In this document: positions 13,801 through 25,659 of the stretch, piece by piece | Layout: each line of letters begins with the position of its first letter | How positions within the stretch are numbered: the stretch's first letter is position 1 | Origin: Acanthacorydalis orientalis | Lineage: Eukaryota; Arthropoda; Insecta; Megaloptera; Corydalidae | Direction of reading: 5' to 3' | Assembly: GCA_034766995.1 (NCBI GenBank) | Contig: CM068315.1 | Span: 42,602,318 to 42,666,317 of the forward strand | DNA: 64,000 nucleotides | Made by a program: the position numbers and the translations under genes | Notes under the pieces: generated by a model | What the model saw: only the letters and a program-made list of their open reading frames with translations | The model's database searches: none | Told to the model about the DNA's origin: nothing

Positions 13801-13940
13801 TGACTTTCTAACCATGCTTTACACGGGACAGTTGCACTGATATCGAAATATGCTGTTAACTCCTATTCCTGCTTTCAAATTTAAAAATACATGTTATTAT
13901 TACAGCTCACTCGCAATACCATTTAATATTTAATCTGTTA

Positions 13941-14480
13941 GGTTGGTAGAAAAATAATTGTGAAAAATAATTTATGACCTTCAAATTCATATACATTTTT
14001 CCATTTATGGTTCATAACTGTTGGACGACTAACGCCCAACTTTTGTGCAAGCTCTCGAATTGTGCATGGTTTTGATTCAACTAACGTCTGCAGTTGGTCG
14101 TTATGAACAGAAGAAGGACGCTCGCGACTTTCTTCATCTTAAAGGCTCTTATCCCCCAGCATGAATTTTTTAAAACCAACATTGCACCGTACGTTCCTTA
14201 ATAACAACCGCATCAAAAGCATCGTTTAGATTATGAACAGTTTCTACTGCTTTACCACCCGTTTTTGAACTCATAAAAAATTGCTCTTATTTGCTCTTTT
14301 CTATCTTTAATTCAATAGCCCAATTTGAAGCAAATATAAATAATAAAACCAAAGTCGATGATAGTAAAATACAGTAACATCGACATCATTTAAAATGATA
14401 TTAACATGAGCACGATGATTCATTGAAAAAATAAGGTTAGAATTCAGAAAACAAAAACAGCAATTTTTTTCCTACCAACC
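13941..14480 (-). mobile_element. Internally deleted mariner element (copy A)
   Basis: Terminal inverted repeats begin GGTTGGTAGAAAAATAATTG (13941) and, on the other strand, GGTTGGTAGGAAAAAAATTG (14480), flanked by TA on both sides. On the minus strand the interior encodes the N-terminal helix-turn-helix part of a mariner transposase (SSKTGGKAVETVHNLNDAF, then IKERTVQCWF and RELAQKLGVSRPTV) with a stop in WF-stop-KIHAGG and frameshifts. The whole catalytic DDD region is missing: the copy is 540 bp against about 1.3 kb for a complete mariner. Same family and apparently the same deletion as the copy at 22548. Confidence 0.85.
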
Positions 14481-15109
14481 TAATAAGATGTTTAATAAGA
14501 TGTAAAGATGTCTTCAACAAGGAAACGACTGGCTCTGATTGCATATTTAGGAAAGGCAGGTTCATTAAAAAAAATATTATAAAATTACTAAATATTATAA
14601 AATTATAAAATATTATAAAAATATTACAAAATTACTAGAAATATATTATTTCTTCTGTTATTAGCCCCTCTATTTGGTCAACAATTGCTCTTAAAACTAA
14701 ACTGGGTCGTACAAAACCTTGATTCAGATGATATATACATTTTTAACCACCATACTGCAAATGTTGTTTGTAATCTTACCAACTGAAATTTTAACTAATT
14801 TCTTAAAGAGTGATTAAAATAATGTTGCTTCCACACTATGGACTTCAATGATATGTCAAAATACTATTATGTGTCAAAGTAAGCGGTTAAAGAATGTGGC
14901 GGTGAGTTGGTCACAGTTGAACCTTGATTACCCGAATGCGGATTTACCATATTACGATTATCCGCGCGACGCTACATTTCATTAGACGAAAAGGAAAAAT
15001 ATCTTAAAATGTATTTTTTCAAATAAATAAAATGATCGAGTTAAAATCATTATAAATCATAACATATTAAATACTTTTATTAAAATAAATGTAGTTTATT
15101 TAAAAAAAG

Positions 15110-15261
<152 letters not shown>

Positions 15262-15661
15262 TAGAAAGCTGTTTATATTTTTTTAAAAACGTGTTATACT
15301 TGTTCCAACAACTATTAATTTAATTGTATTAAAAAAATATAAGATTCGAAAATTTGCTTCTAATATAAAATAAATGATTGACTTTCTTCCAGAAGAAAAG
15401 AAAATCATGCGATGACACAAAAAAAACCATCAATAATTTAAGATTAAAAATAAGAATTATCAACATCACAACAATCGTTCATACCAAAATATAATTTTAA
15501 TATTTTGATTAGAAAAAAAACACCGACACTTATTTTGTTTAAGTACAGAACCAATCTATGTGACATTTTCTTTCTAGCAATTAAAAAATGTTTCACATTT
15601 GTTATTTTGGAAAAAAAAACTGAACTTGATTTCGAAAAATTTACTTTATGTATGTATTTAA

Positions 15662-15666
<5 letters not shown>

Positions 15667-15752
<86 letters not shown>
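15667..15752. repeat. (TA)n microsatellite
   Basis: A TA run of about 86 bp, one of the longest pure runs in the window. Confidence 0.95.
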
Positions 15753-15755
<3 letters not shown>

Positions 15756-16439
15756 AATGTAAACAATTTAATTTATTTAATCCCATTAAAATTTTTCATA
15801 TCAACTGTCAGATACATTTGAAAAACTGATGTGTTTAAAAGTATATTCAATTTATTAAAGGTCAAAAAGGTCAATTATATTTATAGATTTTAGCTTGAAA
15901 ATAAATTATTCGTGCCGTTCAAGTTAGATTATATATTTTTGTTTGTTTCATTCCATTCTATATTTAATTGAGTATATACTTAAGCTCATCAACATTTTTA
16001 GTAAATATATTAAAACGTATATCAAAAAAATAAAAAAATATTATTTTCAATAGTCTATATATTTCTTTCAATATTTTTATGTATATATTTTTTAATTGTT
16101 TTTTTTTACTTAATTGTACATCTGAAAACATTTTTAGACGATATGTTCGTAATTTTTTTTTATAAAAGAGAAATGATAATAAAAATAAATAAATATATAA
16201 ATAAATAGTACGTACGACATCATCATTAAATATTTTCTGCGATCATGTAGAACACAATAATAAGTGATAAACGATAATAAAACAACAGTTAACTAAATAC
16301 GGAAATCGGTAAAATATTCACTCAAATATAATTCTAAATAAAAGTTTTTAGAAAACAAACAACAAAATTGTTACATTAAATCAACACTTTTCAACAACGA
16401 CATTAGACACTAGTAAAAATATCTATTGATCGGTATTAA

Positions 16440-16760
16440 AAATAATCGATTTAATAACAATGTCCGATATGGAGAATCGACCCAGCCTTTTTATTGCCCA
16501 TACACTATCACCGGTTTCTTAATCGTTATTTTTTTATCGTATTGGCACTATTATCTGTACGCATATACATTGTAACTGTACGGCACACAACGATGCACTG
16601 CCAATCCGGACAGTATTCTTCACGTTTTGTTTATAGATCGACGCTGTAGCTGACAGCAGCTAATTGCGCACCGGTCTAAAAACTGTTCGATACCGGCATT
16701 TTCTATCGTTCGGAAATAGTGAACGAAAACACTGACAAATATATTAATTTGCTGTAATCC
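16440..16760. promoter_or_regulatory. CpG-containing island, possible regulatory element
   Basis: About 320 bp with many CG dinucleotides and balanced composition (GCACCGGTCTAAAAACTG, GATACCGGCATTTTC, TAGATCGACGCTG), flanked by AT-rich sequence and lying just left of the long foldback repeat at 16.8-17.3 kb. No open frame of note. It could be a promoter, an enhancer or part of an older repeat. Confidence 0.3.
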
Positions 16761-16802
16761 TGGCTGAAATGTTCACAAATTGTTTTCAAATAAATAAAAT
16801 GT

Positions 16803-17330
16803 GATAGTTAAGTTTAAGGGCTTTCGTTACAATCCACTTTAAATAATTTAATTTCTTGCTAAATTGATTGATTTCAAGGTAAAAAGTGAGTTTAAGTCGG
16901 AAGAGCATGGATTTTGCAAAAAACAATATGAAAAAACAATAAAAAAGTGCCCGACTGACGTACGTTGAATAGTGAAAAAATGGCTTTCCTTATTTCAAAA
17001 ATCGCCTTTAAATTAAACAATTGCCGATAAAAACAATAAATAATCACTTGGACAACACATTTTGCTCGATTTAATAGCAAAAAACTCACTTTACTGGTAA
17101 TTGTTCGATTTAAAGACGATTTTTGAGATAAAGAAAGTCATTTTTTCACTACCCAACGTTTTTCAGTCGGGCACTTTTTTATTATTTTTTTTTCTATTGT
17201 TTACTGCAAAATCCTTGCTACTCCAACTTAAAATCACCTTTCACATCGGACCAATCAATTTAGCAAAAAATTAGATTATTAGATTAGATTAAGTGCATTT
17301 TAACAAAAGCCCTTCAACTGAACTATTATC
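16803..17330. repeat. Long imperfect inverted repeat (foldback), arms ~220-230 bp
   Basis: The left arm (16803-17022) and the complement of the right arm (17099-17330) align along their whole length, with shared blocks such as AGTGCCCGACTGA, TAGTGAAAAAATG, GCTAAATTGATTG and AAGGGCTTT. The spacer is about 76 bp. A transcript would fold into a long hairpin. No terminal target duplication or coding content was seen. It may be a foldback transposon or a hairpin-RNA locus. Confidence 0.8.
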
Positions 17331-19374
17331 GAATAAAATGTTACAATTTATTATATTTTTTTAGAGAAAATGTATTTGAAAAAAATGTTACAAGTATTCT
17401 TGATTGCATCAGATGAAAGTCTTTACAACCAGTTTAGGTGTAAGTGATATCCTAAGATAGAGAAACTGATTTTAATATATTCATTTATATATATATATAT
17501 ATATATATGTTTTAGATAGTTTGTGGTATATAATTTTGGGGTATAAAAATGAGTGTTTTTTTCTTATGTAAACAGTTCATTCATGAAAATGCATATTGGG
17601 ATATAATGATTTCTCTACCACGGTCTATTTCAATATCGTTATTAGTAAATATTAAAATGTGATTACACTCTCTTCGTCTGAAATTTATCATTGAAACAAT
17701 GTTTTAACAAGTTTTTTATCAACAAAATAAACTTTAATTCATATCTGAATTAGTTTTTTTTTGTTATTTGATTCATTCTGTGCTTGTGCAAATAACAAAT
17801 AAAGTTAAACATTTTTTATATGTGTGTACTTTTATTCTTAAATTAAATAAATATGAAGGCTCTCCAAAAAATTACTAGGTAGATTAAATAAAATACATAC
17901 TTCTAAAAATACTTTTAAATATATACATTAGTAGTGAAGAACAGAAACTCTGATGAAAACCATCCAAATAGATGAAAACCATCAGGTAAATATATTTCTT
18001 TTAAACGGATGTTTGTTAATTTTTTTTATTTTTATACGCATGGTTTAAAGACTTTTTTATGAATTGCAGTCAACCTATTCCGTATGTTCTATTTTATTCT
18101 GTCAAAATTCAAAAATATAAAATTTTATCGAACAGATTAAATAAAACTCGATTGTGAAACATATTTTTTTATTGAATACGGCGATTTTTAAAATAATTTC
18201 TCTTAAGTAAAAATATATTTATAGAAACGAACTTTTTATTTTTGAAAACATTCGTTGCACTCTTTTTCCTAAATTGTATTCAGACCCTTCCATATTTTCA
18301 CCAACTTCTCTATGTGATTAAACATCTTTTCTGTCATCAGCATTTAGAGTTTTGAAAATAGAAGAAAATGACAAGCGCTAAATCATGTAAATAATTATGG
18401 AATAATACTTATTAACATACAGTCTTGATTACAAAGAAAATAAAATTGCCTTATCGTACAAAGAAAGGAAAAACAGGATACTAAAAAAACTAAAGACGAA
18501 AAAATACAAATCTTTAAACTCTGTAACTGTGGATGCTGATTTATAGGAACATGCTGATGCACAGGTGGATGTTGATTTATAGGATTCATTTCCTGATAGG
18601 TCATTCAGGAAATGAGTTCAAATTGAAATACATTTTTGTTTGATATTATTTTTTTAAAAAAAAAAATAAAAACAAATAAATACATTTTTTTCTACACTCT
18701 GTAATCGTCATTAACGTTTTTGTTTATGTTAATACAAATTTAGAAACAGGAAAAAAATACAAACGAGATTAATCTATAAAAATGATCTAGACTACGTGCT
18801 GTCCTTCACGCGAATATAAATTTAAAGCAATTATAATAAATTTGGCCGAATGTGCCGTGAGATCTTATGACTAGCATTCATCTAATAAATCTTTAACATG
18901 CATCAATCAACAACAGAACGTTTAATCTATTCGCGTCTGTTACCGCGTCACAAAAAAATGATTACGTCTGTTGTAATTGTCTCGTAGCGCCAGTTTATGA
19001 CTTGTTTAATTAAAACAACGAACGTCACTGTGTTCCAAACTTCATTAATCAAAGAAAATAGGGCATTATTACAAGTCTCTGTTTCAGTCGATGATTATAA
19101 GCATGTATTGATATAGGTTTGTGCGATGGATTCATTTCGGTGATTTCTGTATTATTATTTTTTTAAAAAAAATCAGAGGACTCTGCCCCCTGCTTACTGG
19201 GTTCACCCATTCCAGTAAGGATTCGCCTCCTCGCTCTCTCCTAACAAATAACAGAAATTAACAAATTATACGCACAAATAATCTGCATAAAATGTAAGTA
19301 GTAAAATTTTTATTGGAAAAGTTTATAAAAATTAACAACAAAATACAATGTTACAATGTGTAACAATTTTTTTA
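17331..19374. other. AT-rich region, nothing coding recognised
   Basis: No supported gene. A GC-richer patch at about 19165-19235 (CTCTGCCCCCTGCTTACTGG) vaguely resembles the GC-rich cassette of the dispersed repeats at 2370 and 8373, but the block order differs. Confidence 0.5.
18586..18615. repeat. Perfect 11-bp stem with 8-nt loop
   Basis: TCATTTCCTGA and its exact complement TCAGGAAATGA are separated by TAGGTCAT. Just upstream a short direct repeat (GATG-TGATTTATAGGA) occurs twice in tandem. Nothing around it suggests a gene, so it is not called a terminator. Confidence 0.6.
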
Positions 19375-19382
19375 CTCTAAAG

Positions 19383-20686
19383 CAATAGTGTTTAATCTTT
19401 TGGCTTTCCTGGGTCACATTGAAAGAAGAAGAATTGTCTTGGGCCACACATAAAATACACTAACATAAACGATAGCTGATGGGGAAGAAAAGGTCCGTGC
19501 ATAATTTCCATGACATCAGTCACCACCACTGATGAGCGAAAAAAGTCCTCGCATAATAATCCTATTATGCTCTGCCCCGTTCGAAGGATCTTTTAAAATC
19601 GTCGAGCAGGTCACAAGTTTGCGATCACTGATGTAGAAAATATACATATCTAAATAATAAAACTTCAGTATTTTTTATATATTTTTCATTATAAAAGTAA
19701 AAGAAAAGAGGGCAACATAAAACTAATGGGATATTTGACGTTGTTTTTGAGAAACTAATGCATCGATATCTGGTTCGATGGAAATAGTTGCAATTCTCAG
19801 TGAGTTCTCAAGGTGCTCATCAGATATTTTGGTTCTAATTTTACTCTTCGTGTGCTTCATCCTTGAAAATAGTTGCTCACATATGTACGTGCTGCCAAAA
19901 AGCGATGACGTGAATAAGGCGTGATTGTGATGCGAGGGATATTTGTCTCTGAGCAGATAGGTCGTATAAAAGTCCAATAAAGGGTCATGATAAAAAATTT
20001 TCTTAAAGTTGAATGTCAGATCGCAGCTCTATGCATCCGATTTGAAAATTGGCAGGTAACATATTTATGTCGACTGAAAATGGAGTCGCTATTATAGCAA
20101 AATATCGATTGTTTTTCCGGAAATCTTGAAACCCGTTTTCAAATTCCTGTATCAATTCGACAAGTAAAGCTGCATATTTTTCGCTGTTCACAGGACCGTG
20201 TTTAGCCAACGTGTAGAAATGTATATAATTTTTTGCCTTACTTTGAGCTTGCCATAATTTCAGTTTCATTCAGAACGCTGTTATGGTTTGAAACAGTGTA
20301 TTGATAAGTCGGTTTTCACCTTGAAAACGCATGTTTAACTCATTTAAACGAACGGTCAAATCTACTAAAATTAATAAATGTGTGAGCGAGTTTTCATCGT
20401 CAAGTTCTGGGACAAATTTTGTTTTTGATACCATAAACGACGATTTCATGTCACAAATCATAAAATCTTTCCAACATTTTGCCTCGACTTAGCCATCTTA
20501 CTTCCGAAAAGTAAATGATGTCGCCACAGTCAACATCCATACTTTTAAGGTATTCTTAGAATTGGCGATGATTCAATCCCTTGACCCTTATGAAATTCAC
20601 AGCCTTAAAATCTCAATGTTTTAAGTAAGTTTACGATTTTGTGTTGGGCCGCATGCGGCCCTCGGACCGCGTGTTTGATAAGCCTG
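19383..20686 (-). mobile_element. Truncated hAT transposon with 8-bp target duplication (GTF2IRD2/ZBED-like transposase)
   Basis: Identical 8-bp direct repeats CTCTAAAG flank the element at 19375-19382 and 20687-20694, the duplication length of hAT elements. The ends are imperfect inverted repeats of CAG(T)GNTTNTNAA type. The minus strand encodes the C-terminal half of a transposase of the GTF2IRD2/ZBED-like group: DIIYFSEVRWLSRGKMLERF (about 20525-20463), PELDDENSLTHLLILVDLTV, LKLWQAQSKAKNYIHFYTLA, ATPFSVDINMLPANFQ, and the dimerisation region SLFGSTYICEQLFSRMKHTK. A frame change occurs near 20455, a stop lies between ITAF and MKLKL at 20270, and another frameshift lies between 20003 and 19977. 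The N-terminal half with its zinc finger and first catalytic residue is missing, so the copy is dead. Confidence 0.85.
19723..20525 (-). pseudogene. Decayed hAT transposase, C-terminal half
   Basis: Coding remnant inside the hAT element. Reading right to left: SEVRWLSRGKMLERFYDL, then (shifted frame) DDENSLTHLLILVDLTVRLN to ITAF-stop, then KLKLWQAQSKAKNYIHFYTLAKHG to LRSDIQL-stop, then a 25-nt shift into DFYTTYLLRDKYPSHHNHAL, FGSTYICEQLFSRMKHTKSK and ISDEHLENSLRIAT. The last block is the hAT dimerisation domain. At least one stop and two frameshifts make it a pseudogene. Confidence 0.85.
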
Positions 20687-21232
20687 CTCTAAAGCATCAG
20701 TGAATACAATATTTTGAATACATTTCTTATCAGTTTGACACTGAAATCGTACACCCTTCTTCATTGTACACCGTGAGAGAGTCACATACATGTAGCTGAT
20801 GTCAACCAATCAGAACAGAGATCACGCGATCTCCATCAACCAATCAGAACACGAATAAAATTTCCAAAATGTCTGCACGGTATCGATTTTTAATTATAGA
20901 GAGATTATTATTTTTATCATTTTTTTTATATCAAGTATTGAACATAAACGCATTAAAAAAGCAGAAATTCGTAAAAGTATCTTTAAAAAATAAACAATGG
21001 TTCTTCTTAAAATTGATAATTATTTTCATTATTTTACATTTTCATTGTTATAATTCTAAATTTAGAAATGTTAACAGTTTATAAACAAAAAATATTCAAA
21101 GAACACTATTTATTTATACATAAATATTGATCATTATTATTACAGACATACCATTCATTAGAATAAACAATGACAATGGCCATTTCCAATTATTATCTTT
21201 TTTTCAAACAATAATTTTTAATATACTTTTAT

Positions 21233-21233
21233 A

Positions 21234-21284
<51 letters not shown>

Positions 21285-21366
21285 GTATATGTATATCTAT
21301 ATGTATACATATATGTATATATATATATATATATAATGTATATGTATGTTTGTATATATATACATG

Positions 21367-21413
<47 letters not shown>
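21233..21413. repeat. Compound (TA)n/(TATG)n array
   Basis: About 180 bp of TA runs with TATG-, TATC- and TACA-type interruptions. Confidence 0.95.
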
Positions 21414-21416
<3 letters not shown>

Positions 21417-21796
21417 ATTTGTGCATAGAGCGCATCAATTATTTTTAAATAACATTTCAATGTAAAAATGTCTGTCTTACATTATATCTTAAGTATAACT
21501 ATAGTACACGCAAGCTTCATTTAGCGATCAGAATATGTTCTTGAAATTCTAGAATTAAATGAAACAGTGTTAAACATTGTATATAATATAAAATACATTC
21601 TATGTATTGTATATATTGTAATCTATGCAATCAGGATACATACCAGACAATAAACTGTTTAATTATACACTGTACAAATTGCATAACAAATATAATATCC
21701 CAATAATTTTAAAAGTACAACTACAGAAGTCAGATTAACGAATGACTCAAAATTATATTTTAACATGAAATATATCTAATTCTTAAAAACATAGAA

Positions 21797-22009
21797 TGTA
21801 ATTGTGTAGTATAAAAAAGAAATAGAAAACTTGAACATATTTTCTTCGAGTGCTTCCTTTACAAAAACTTAATAATCTACTTCCTAGCAGATTGGCAATG
21901 CACTGTACAAAAATTTCTAAAAATAAAGAACTGTCAGGACCTACGGAGGCTATTTTATTTCATCACAAATTACCTAAAAGACAAAAGTATTCTTAATGAC
22001 ACAAAATAA
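21797..22009 (+). pseudogene. Possible C-terminal remnant of a non-LTR retrotransposon ORF2
   Basis: The frame RKLEHIFFECFLYKN followed by about 50 residues ending at TAA (22007-22009) has the H-x4-C arrangement and the 'EHIFFEC' wording of the CCHC-like tail found after the reverse transcriptase of R1/Jockey-type retrotransposons. A Cys-x-Cys pair lies upstream but with an intervening stop. No reverse transcriptase motif was found to the left. The call rests on one short motif and is tentative. Confidence 0.35.
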
Positions 22010-22547
22010 AATAATAATCATATTATTTGTATTGTTTAAAATAGAGTTCCATTTAAAATAAGCTAAATACTGCTAAAAAAATTTTAAAACTGTATTAAAA
22101 TTAGGATCTGCGTATAAATTAGATAGTAATAAATTAGTTAGTGAGAATTGTTAACAAGTTACTTAATATATACAAGAGATATCCCTATTGAAATAGAGCT
22201 ATTAATAACGGACGATCTCGTATCTCAAAATTTAAAACATTAATTTTGCAAAAAAGTTTCAAGGCGGAGGATTTATCTACCCATGCAAATACATACGTCA
22301 ATATGTAAGATAAATTTACTAATATGTGTCTTATTTTTAGAATTAAACAGAAATATTCAAAATATTCACTCTTAATATAAAAATTAGAAGTGAGAGTAAC
22401 AACTTAGTAACGATGATATATGCTAAACATTTTAATGACACAATTTTTTAAATTAAAAGTTTAGAAAATTCAGATACAATGCACAGTTGTTTAAAATATT
22501 TAATACCGTTTTAAAGATTAAAAATTAATTTTAAACATTCAATATTA

Positions 22548-23104
22548 GGTTGATAGAAAAATAATTGCGGTTTATGACCTTCAAATTCATATACATTTTT
22601 TAATTTAAGTGGTTTTAAGTGGACCAAGACTGTTGAATGACTAACGCCTAACTTTTGTGAAGCTCTTGAATTTTTGTGGGTGGTTCGTATTGAACTAACG
22701 CCATCATTTGCTTATTATGAAATGAAGAAGGACGCCCGCGACTTTCTTCATCTTCAAGGCTCTCGTTCCCGGCATGAATTTTTTGAAACCACCATTGCAT
22801 TGTACGTTCCTTAACAGCACTCACTCCAAAAAAATCGTTTAGTTTACGAGCAGTTTCTGTTGCTTTACCACCCGTTTTGAACTTATACAAAAAAAAATCT
22901 TATTTGATTTTTTTCAATCTTTAATTCAATAGCCTAATTTTTTAAGCAAAATTAATAATAAATCGAAAGTTGATGTTACAAAAATACCGACCGAAAAATA
23001 TACTTTAAAATGATATTAACATGAACATGATGAAATGATACTATCATCGAAAAAATAAGGTTAGAATTCAAAAAACAAAAACCACAATTATTTTCCTACC
23101 AACT
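22548..23104 (-). mobile_element. Internally deleted mariner element (copy B)
   Basis: A 557-bp element bounded by TA dinucleotides and inverted repeats (GGTTGATAGAAAAATAATTG at the left; complement of the right end AGTTGGTAGGAAAATAATTG). The minus strand encodes the transposase N-terminus (KFKTGGKATETARKLNDFFG, KERTMQWWFQKIHAGNESL, EDEESRGRPSSFHN), then runs out of frame through a VSHSTV helix-turn-helix remnant directly into the terminal region. Catalytic domain absent, so it is non-autonomous and decayed. Confidence 0.88.
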
Positions 23105-23483
23105 TAACACATACAAGAAAAAATCGAAAAGTAAAAAAAAACAATTAAGAAGTAAAAACTCTTGTTCTACATATAGGTCATTTTTCTACATAATCCCTTC
23201 TAATTTCTATACACTTAGTTCAACACTTAATGATCTCCTAGATTCCGTCCTGGAAGAAATTTTTTAATTTCTTGCGCAGCCACTCTTGGACTGTCTTAAT
23301 TAATAACCTCTTCATCAGAGAGTAAATTTTATCAGCCCAATTTCTCTCTTTTAATTCTCTAAAAATCCTAACTTTAAACGAAACATTAATGGATTTAAAA
23401 ACACAGTTGAAAATAAAAAGGTTTTATTTGCAATAATTATTTGTATATTTGAAAATTATATTTTTTATTAATTTATTCAGTTA

Positions 23484-23535
<52 letters not shown>

Positions 23536-23536
23536 A

Positions 23537-23650
23537 TACTAAAAATAATAATCAAATATGAACAATATATATCAAAAGTTTGTACTATATTGAAAAATGC
23601 AAATTTTATTCGTTTCCATAATTAATTGAGGTAACGCTGAATGATATTTG

Positions 23651-23731
<81 letters not shown>

Positions 23732-23875
23732 ATATATATATATGTATATACTAAAAATAATAATTAAATCTTAAGAATTATATCAAAAGTTTGTACTACA
23801 TTAAAAACTACAAGTTATATTCGTTTTCATTGTTAATTGAGGTTACACTGAATAATATTTGTCTGTATATACATA
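23537..23875. repeat. Tandem duplication of a ~130-bp unit separated by (TA)n
   Basis: The unit from ACTAAAAATAATAATCAAAT to GATATTTGTCTGTATATA (23538-23660) recurs at 23750-23872 as ACTAAAAATAATAATTAAAT to AATATTTGTCTGTATATA. Shared internal blocks include TATCAAAAGTTTGTACTA and TTAATTGAGGT. A (TA)n array follows each unit, so array and unit appear to have been duplicated together. Confidence 0.75.
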
Positions 23876-23890
23876 CATATGTATGTATGC

Positions 23891-23938
<48 letters not shown>

Positions 23939-25152
23939 ACTCCATATAATGTGCAATACTTAAATACATGGAAACAAATATTTACATTATGACATTTTCT
24001 TTATCATAAGTGGTTATTCTAATTATACTTTTAAAATTCGGTAGAATTATTTAAATATTGTTCGTTAACGTTAATTTTAAGTGAATCAATTCTCCTTCTT
24101 GTCATTTAGACTTTTTGTCAATGTCATTGTTTGATTTCAATGTCAAGCATTTTAAAGTAAATACATTTTTTCCTACTTTGAATTGATATGATGTGGTTTA
24201 ATACTATATCTTTATCTGCGTTTATCTAATAATATGTGTATTTATACACATATTTAGGAAAATCCAGAGATTCAGTCATCTGATACTTTACTCAATTCAG
24301 CGATGACATGTAATTAGTTTATTTCATATTAGATGAGTAGAGTGTTCAATAATACAATAAAATGCATTTTAATTGTATAAATGTCTTTATTATTATCTTC
24401 GAGTTAGATTATTTAAGTTAGTTTTGAGTTATACTCTAAAATTTTTTATTTGGTTTTTGACCTTTTCTTCTAGACATTTATGAACAAAAAATCCCCTACA
24501 ATGGACAATGTATTGACGCTTAATATAAATATATATTTACAACAAGGATTTTAAGTATTGTATATGAATATAAATATTATTATTGAGGTAAATTTTAAGA
24601 GAACAATATTTTTTTAATTTATTTGATGAAACAGATGAAAGATATTTAAATTGTCATTAATTCTTTTCTTTAACGACTAACAAAATTATGTATTTTTTCT
24701 CTTGTTCAGTTTGATATTTTTTACTTTTTTTTATACAAAATATTTCAATTCTTGTTCGTGCGGAGAGACGTAATTTAAACATTTTACAAATTAAAATAAC
24801 AAAAATTCATACGTTAGATTCATTTATCTACATACATCTACTTCAGGAGCAAGACGTGAACCTTCGAAGAATTGTTAAAATTTTATAAAATATACATGTT
24901 TTTTGTCTCTAAATATGCTTTATCCGAATAAGAAATATTTTCTGGATAAAATGTTTAATATAGAACGTTTCAAACACTTTGAGAGAATGTTAAGTATATT
25001 TCAAATAATCCTAATTGAAAAAAGAATTCGAAAACAACTGAAAAACATTTATAATAATCTATTATGTCTATAAAAATATATTTGTACCATGTAACTATTT
25101 TAGACTAATATTCTAATAAAGTAAATACCCAAATATTTAAATACATATTTCT

Positions 25153-25155
<3 letters not shown>

Positions 25156-25199
<44 letters not shown>

Positions 25200-25340
25200 T
25201 ATACATACATACATATATAACCATCTGTCGTAGATTTACAGAAAATTATATTATGAGAATACATTGAAAACTTGGCAAGATTAACTTGTCTTTAGCAGAA
25301 CAGCCAAACGACCCACACAGACACTGACACACACACACAC

Positions 25341-25396
<56 letters not shown>
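25156..25396. repeat. Two (TA)n arrays with a (CA)n run
   Basis: TA at 25156-25192 with CATA variants to about 25217, then unique sequence, then a CA-rich stretch (about 25315-25340) leading into TA at 25343-25396. Confidence 0.9.
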
Positions 25397-25399
<3 letters not shown>

Positions 25400-25659
25400 T
25401 ATTTATACATTGTTTAGATTTTTGACGAAAATATTTCTTTTCTTGGTATCGGACTCTTACATGCGAAACTTATGTAAATTTGTTTTTATACTACTTGACA
25501 GAATTTATATAAAAACAATTTTGTAAAGTTTTAATCTAAATATGTATTTATAGTTCTATATTAATCATTGTCATTATGACACAATAACTGCTGTTGTTTA
25601 TCAGTGAATCTGAAAGCAAATATGTCGGAATAGTCTATGTATTAGTTATGTAAATCAAT

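Larger units (their letters stand above)
8975..13938. other. Gene-poor AT-rich region
   Basis: No supported gene. Balanced-composition patches at about 9100-9320, 9830-9970 and 11230-11600 lack recognisable motifs and could be decayed repeats. The polypyrimidine tract, the 18-bp palindrome and the stem-loop at 10837 lie here. Confidence 0.55.

Noticed and set aside
14506..14570. Short frame MSSTRKRLALIAYLGKAGS after mariner copy A
   Set aside because: Ends quickly with no splice donor that leads to another recognisable exon; only a chance or relic frame can be supported.
18395..18604. Minus-strand ORF with PINQHP repeats
   Set aside because: The peptide repeat comes from a short DNA direct repeat next to the stem-loop at 18586. 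No sign of a conserved protein.
19165..19235. Third copy of the GC-rich dispersed repeat
   Set aside because: Some words match (CCCCCTGCT, TTCACCC; ATTATAAGCATGTA nearby), but the block order is different and there is no TA tail, so homology is not shown.
23537..23935. Regular repeat units that might suggest a CRISPR array
   Set aside because: Only two diverged units of about 130 bp separated by microsatellite, in a eukaryotic genome. No short identical repeats or unique spacers.
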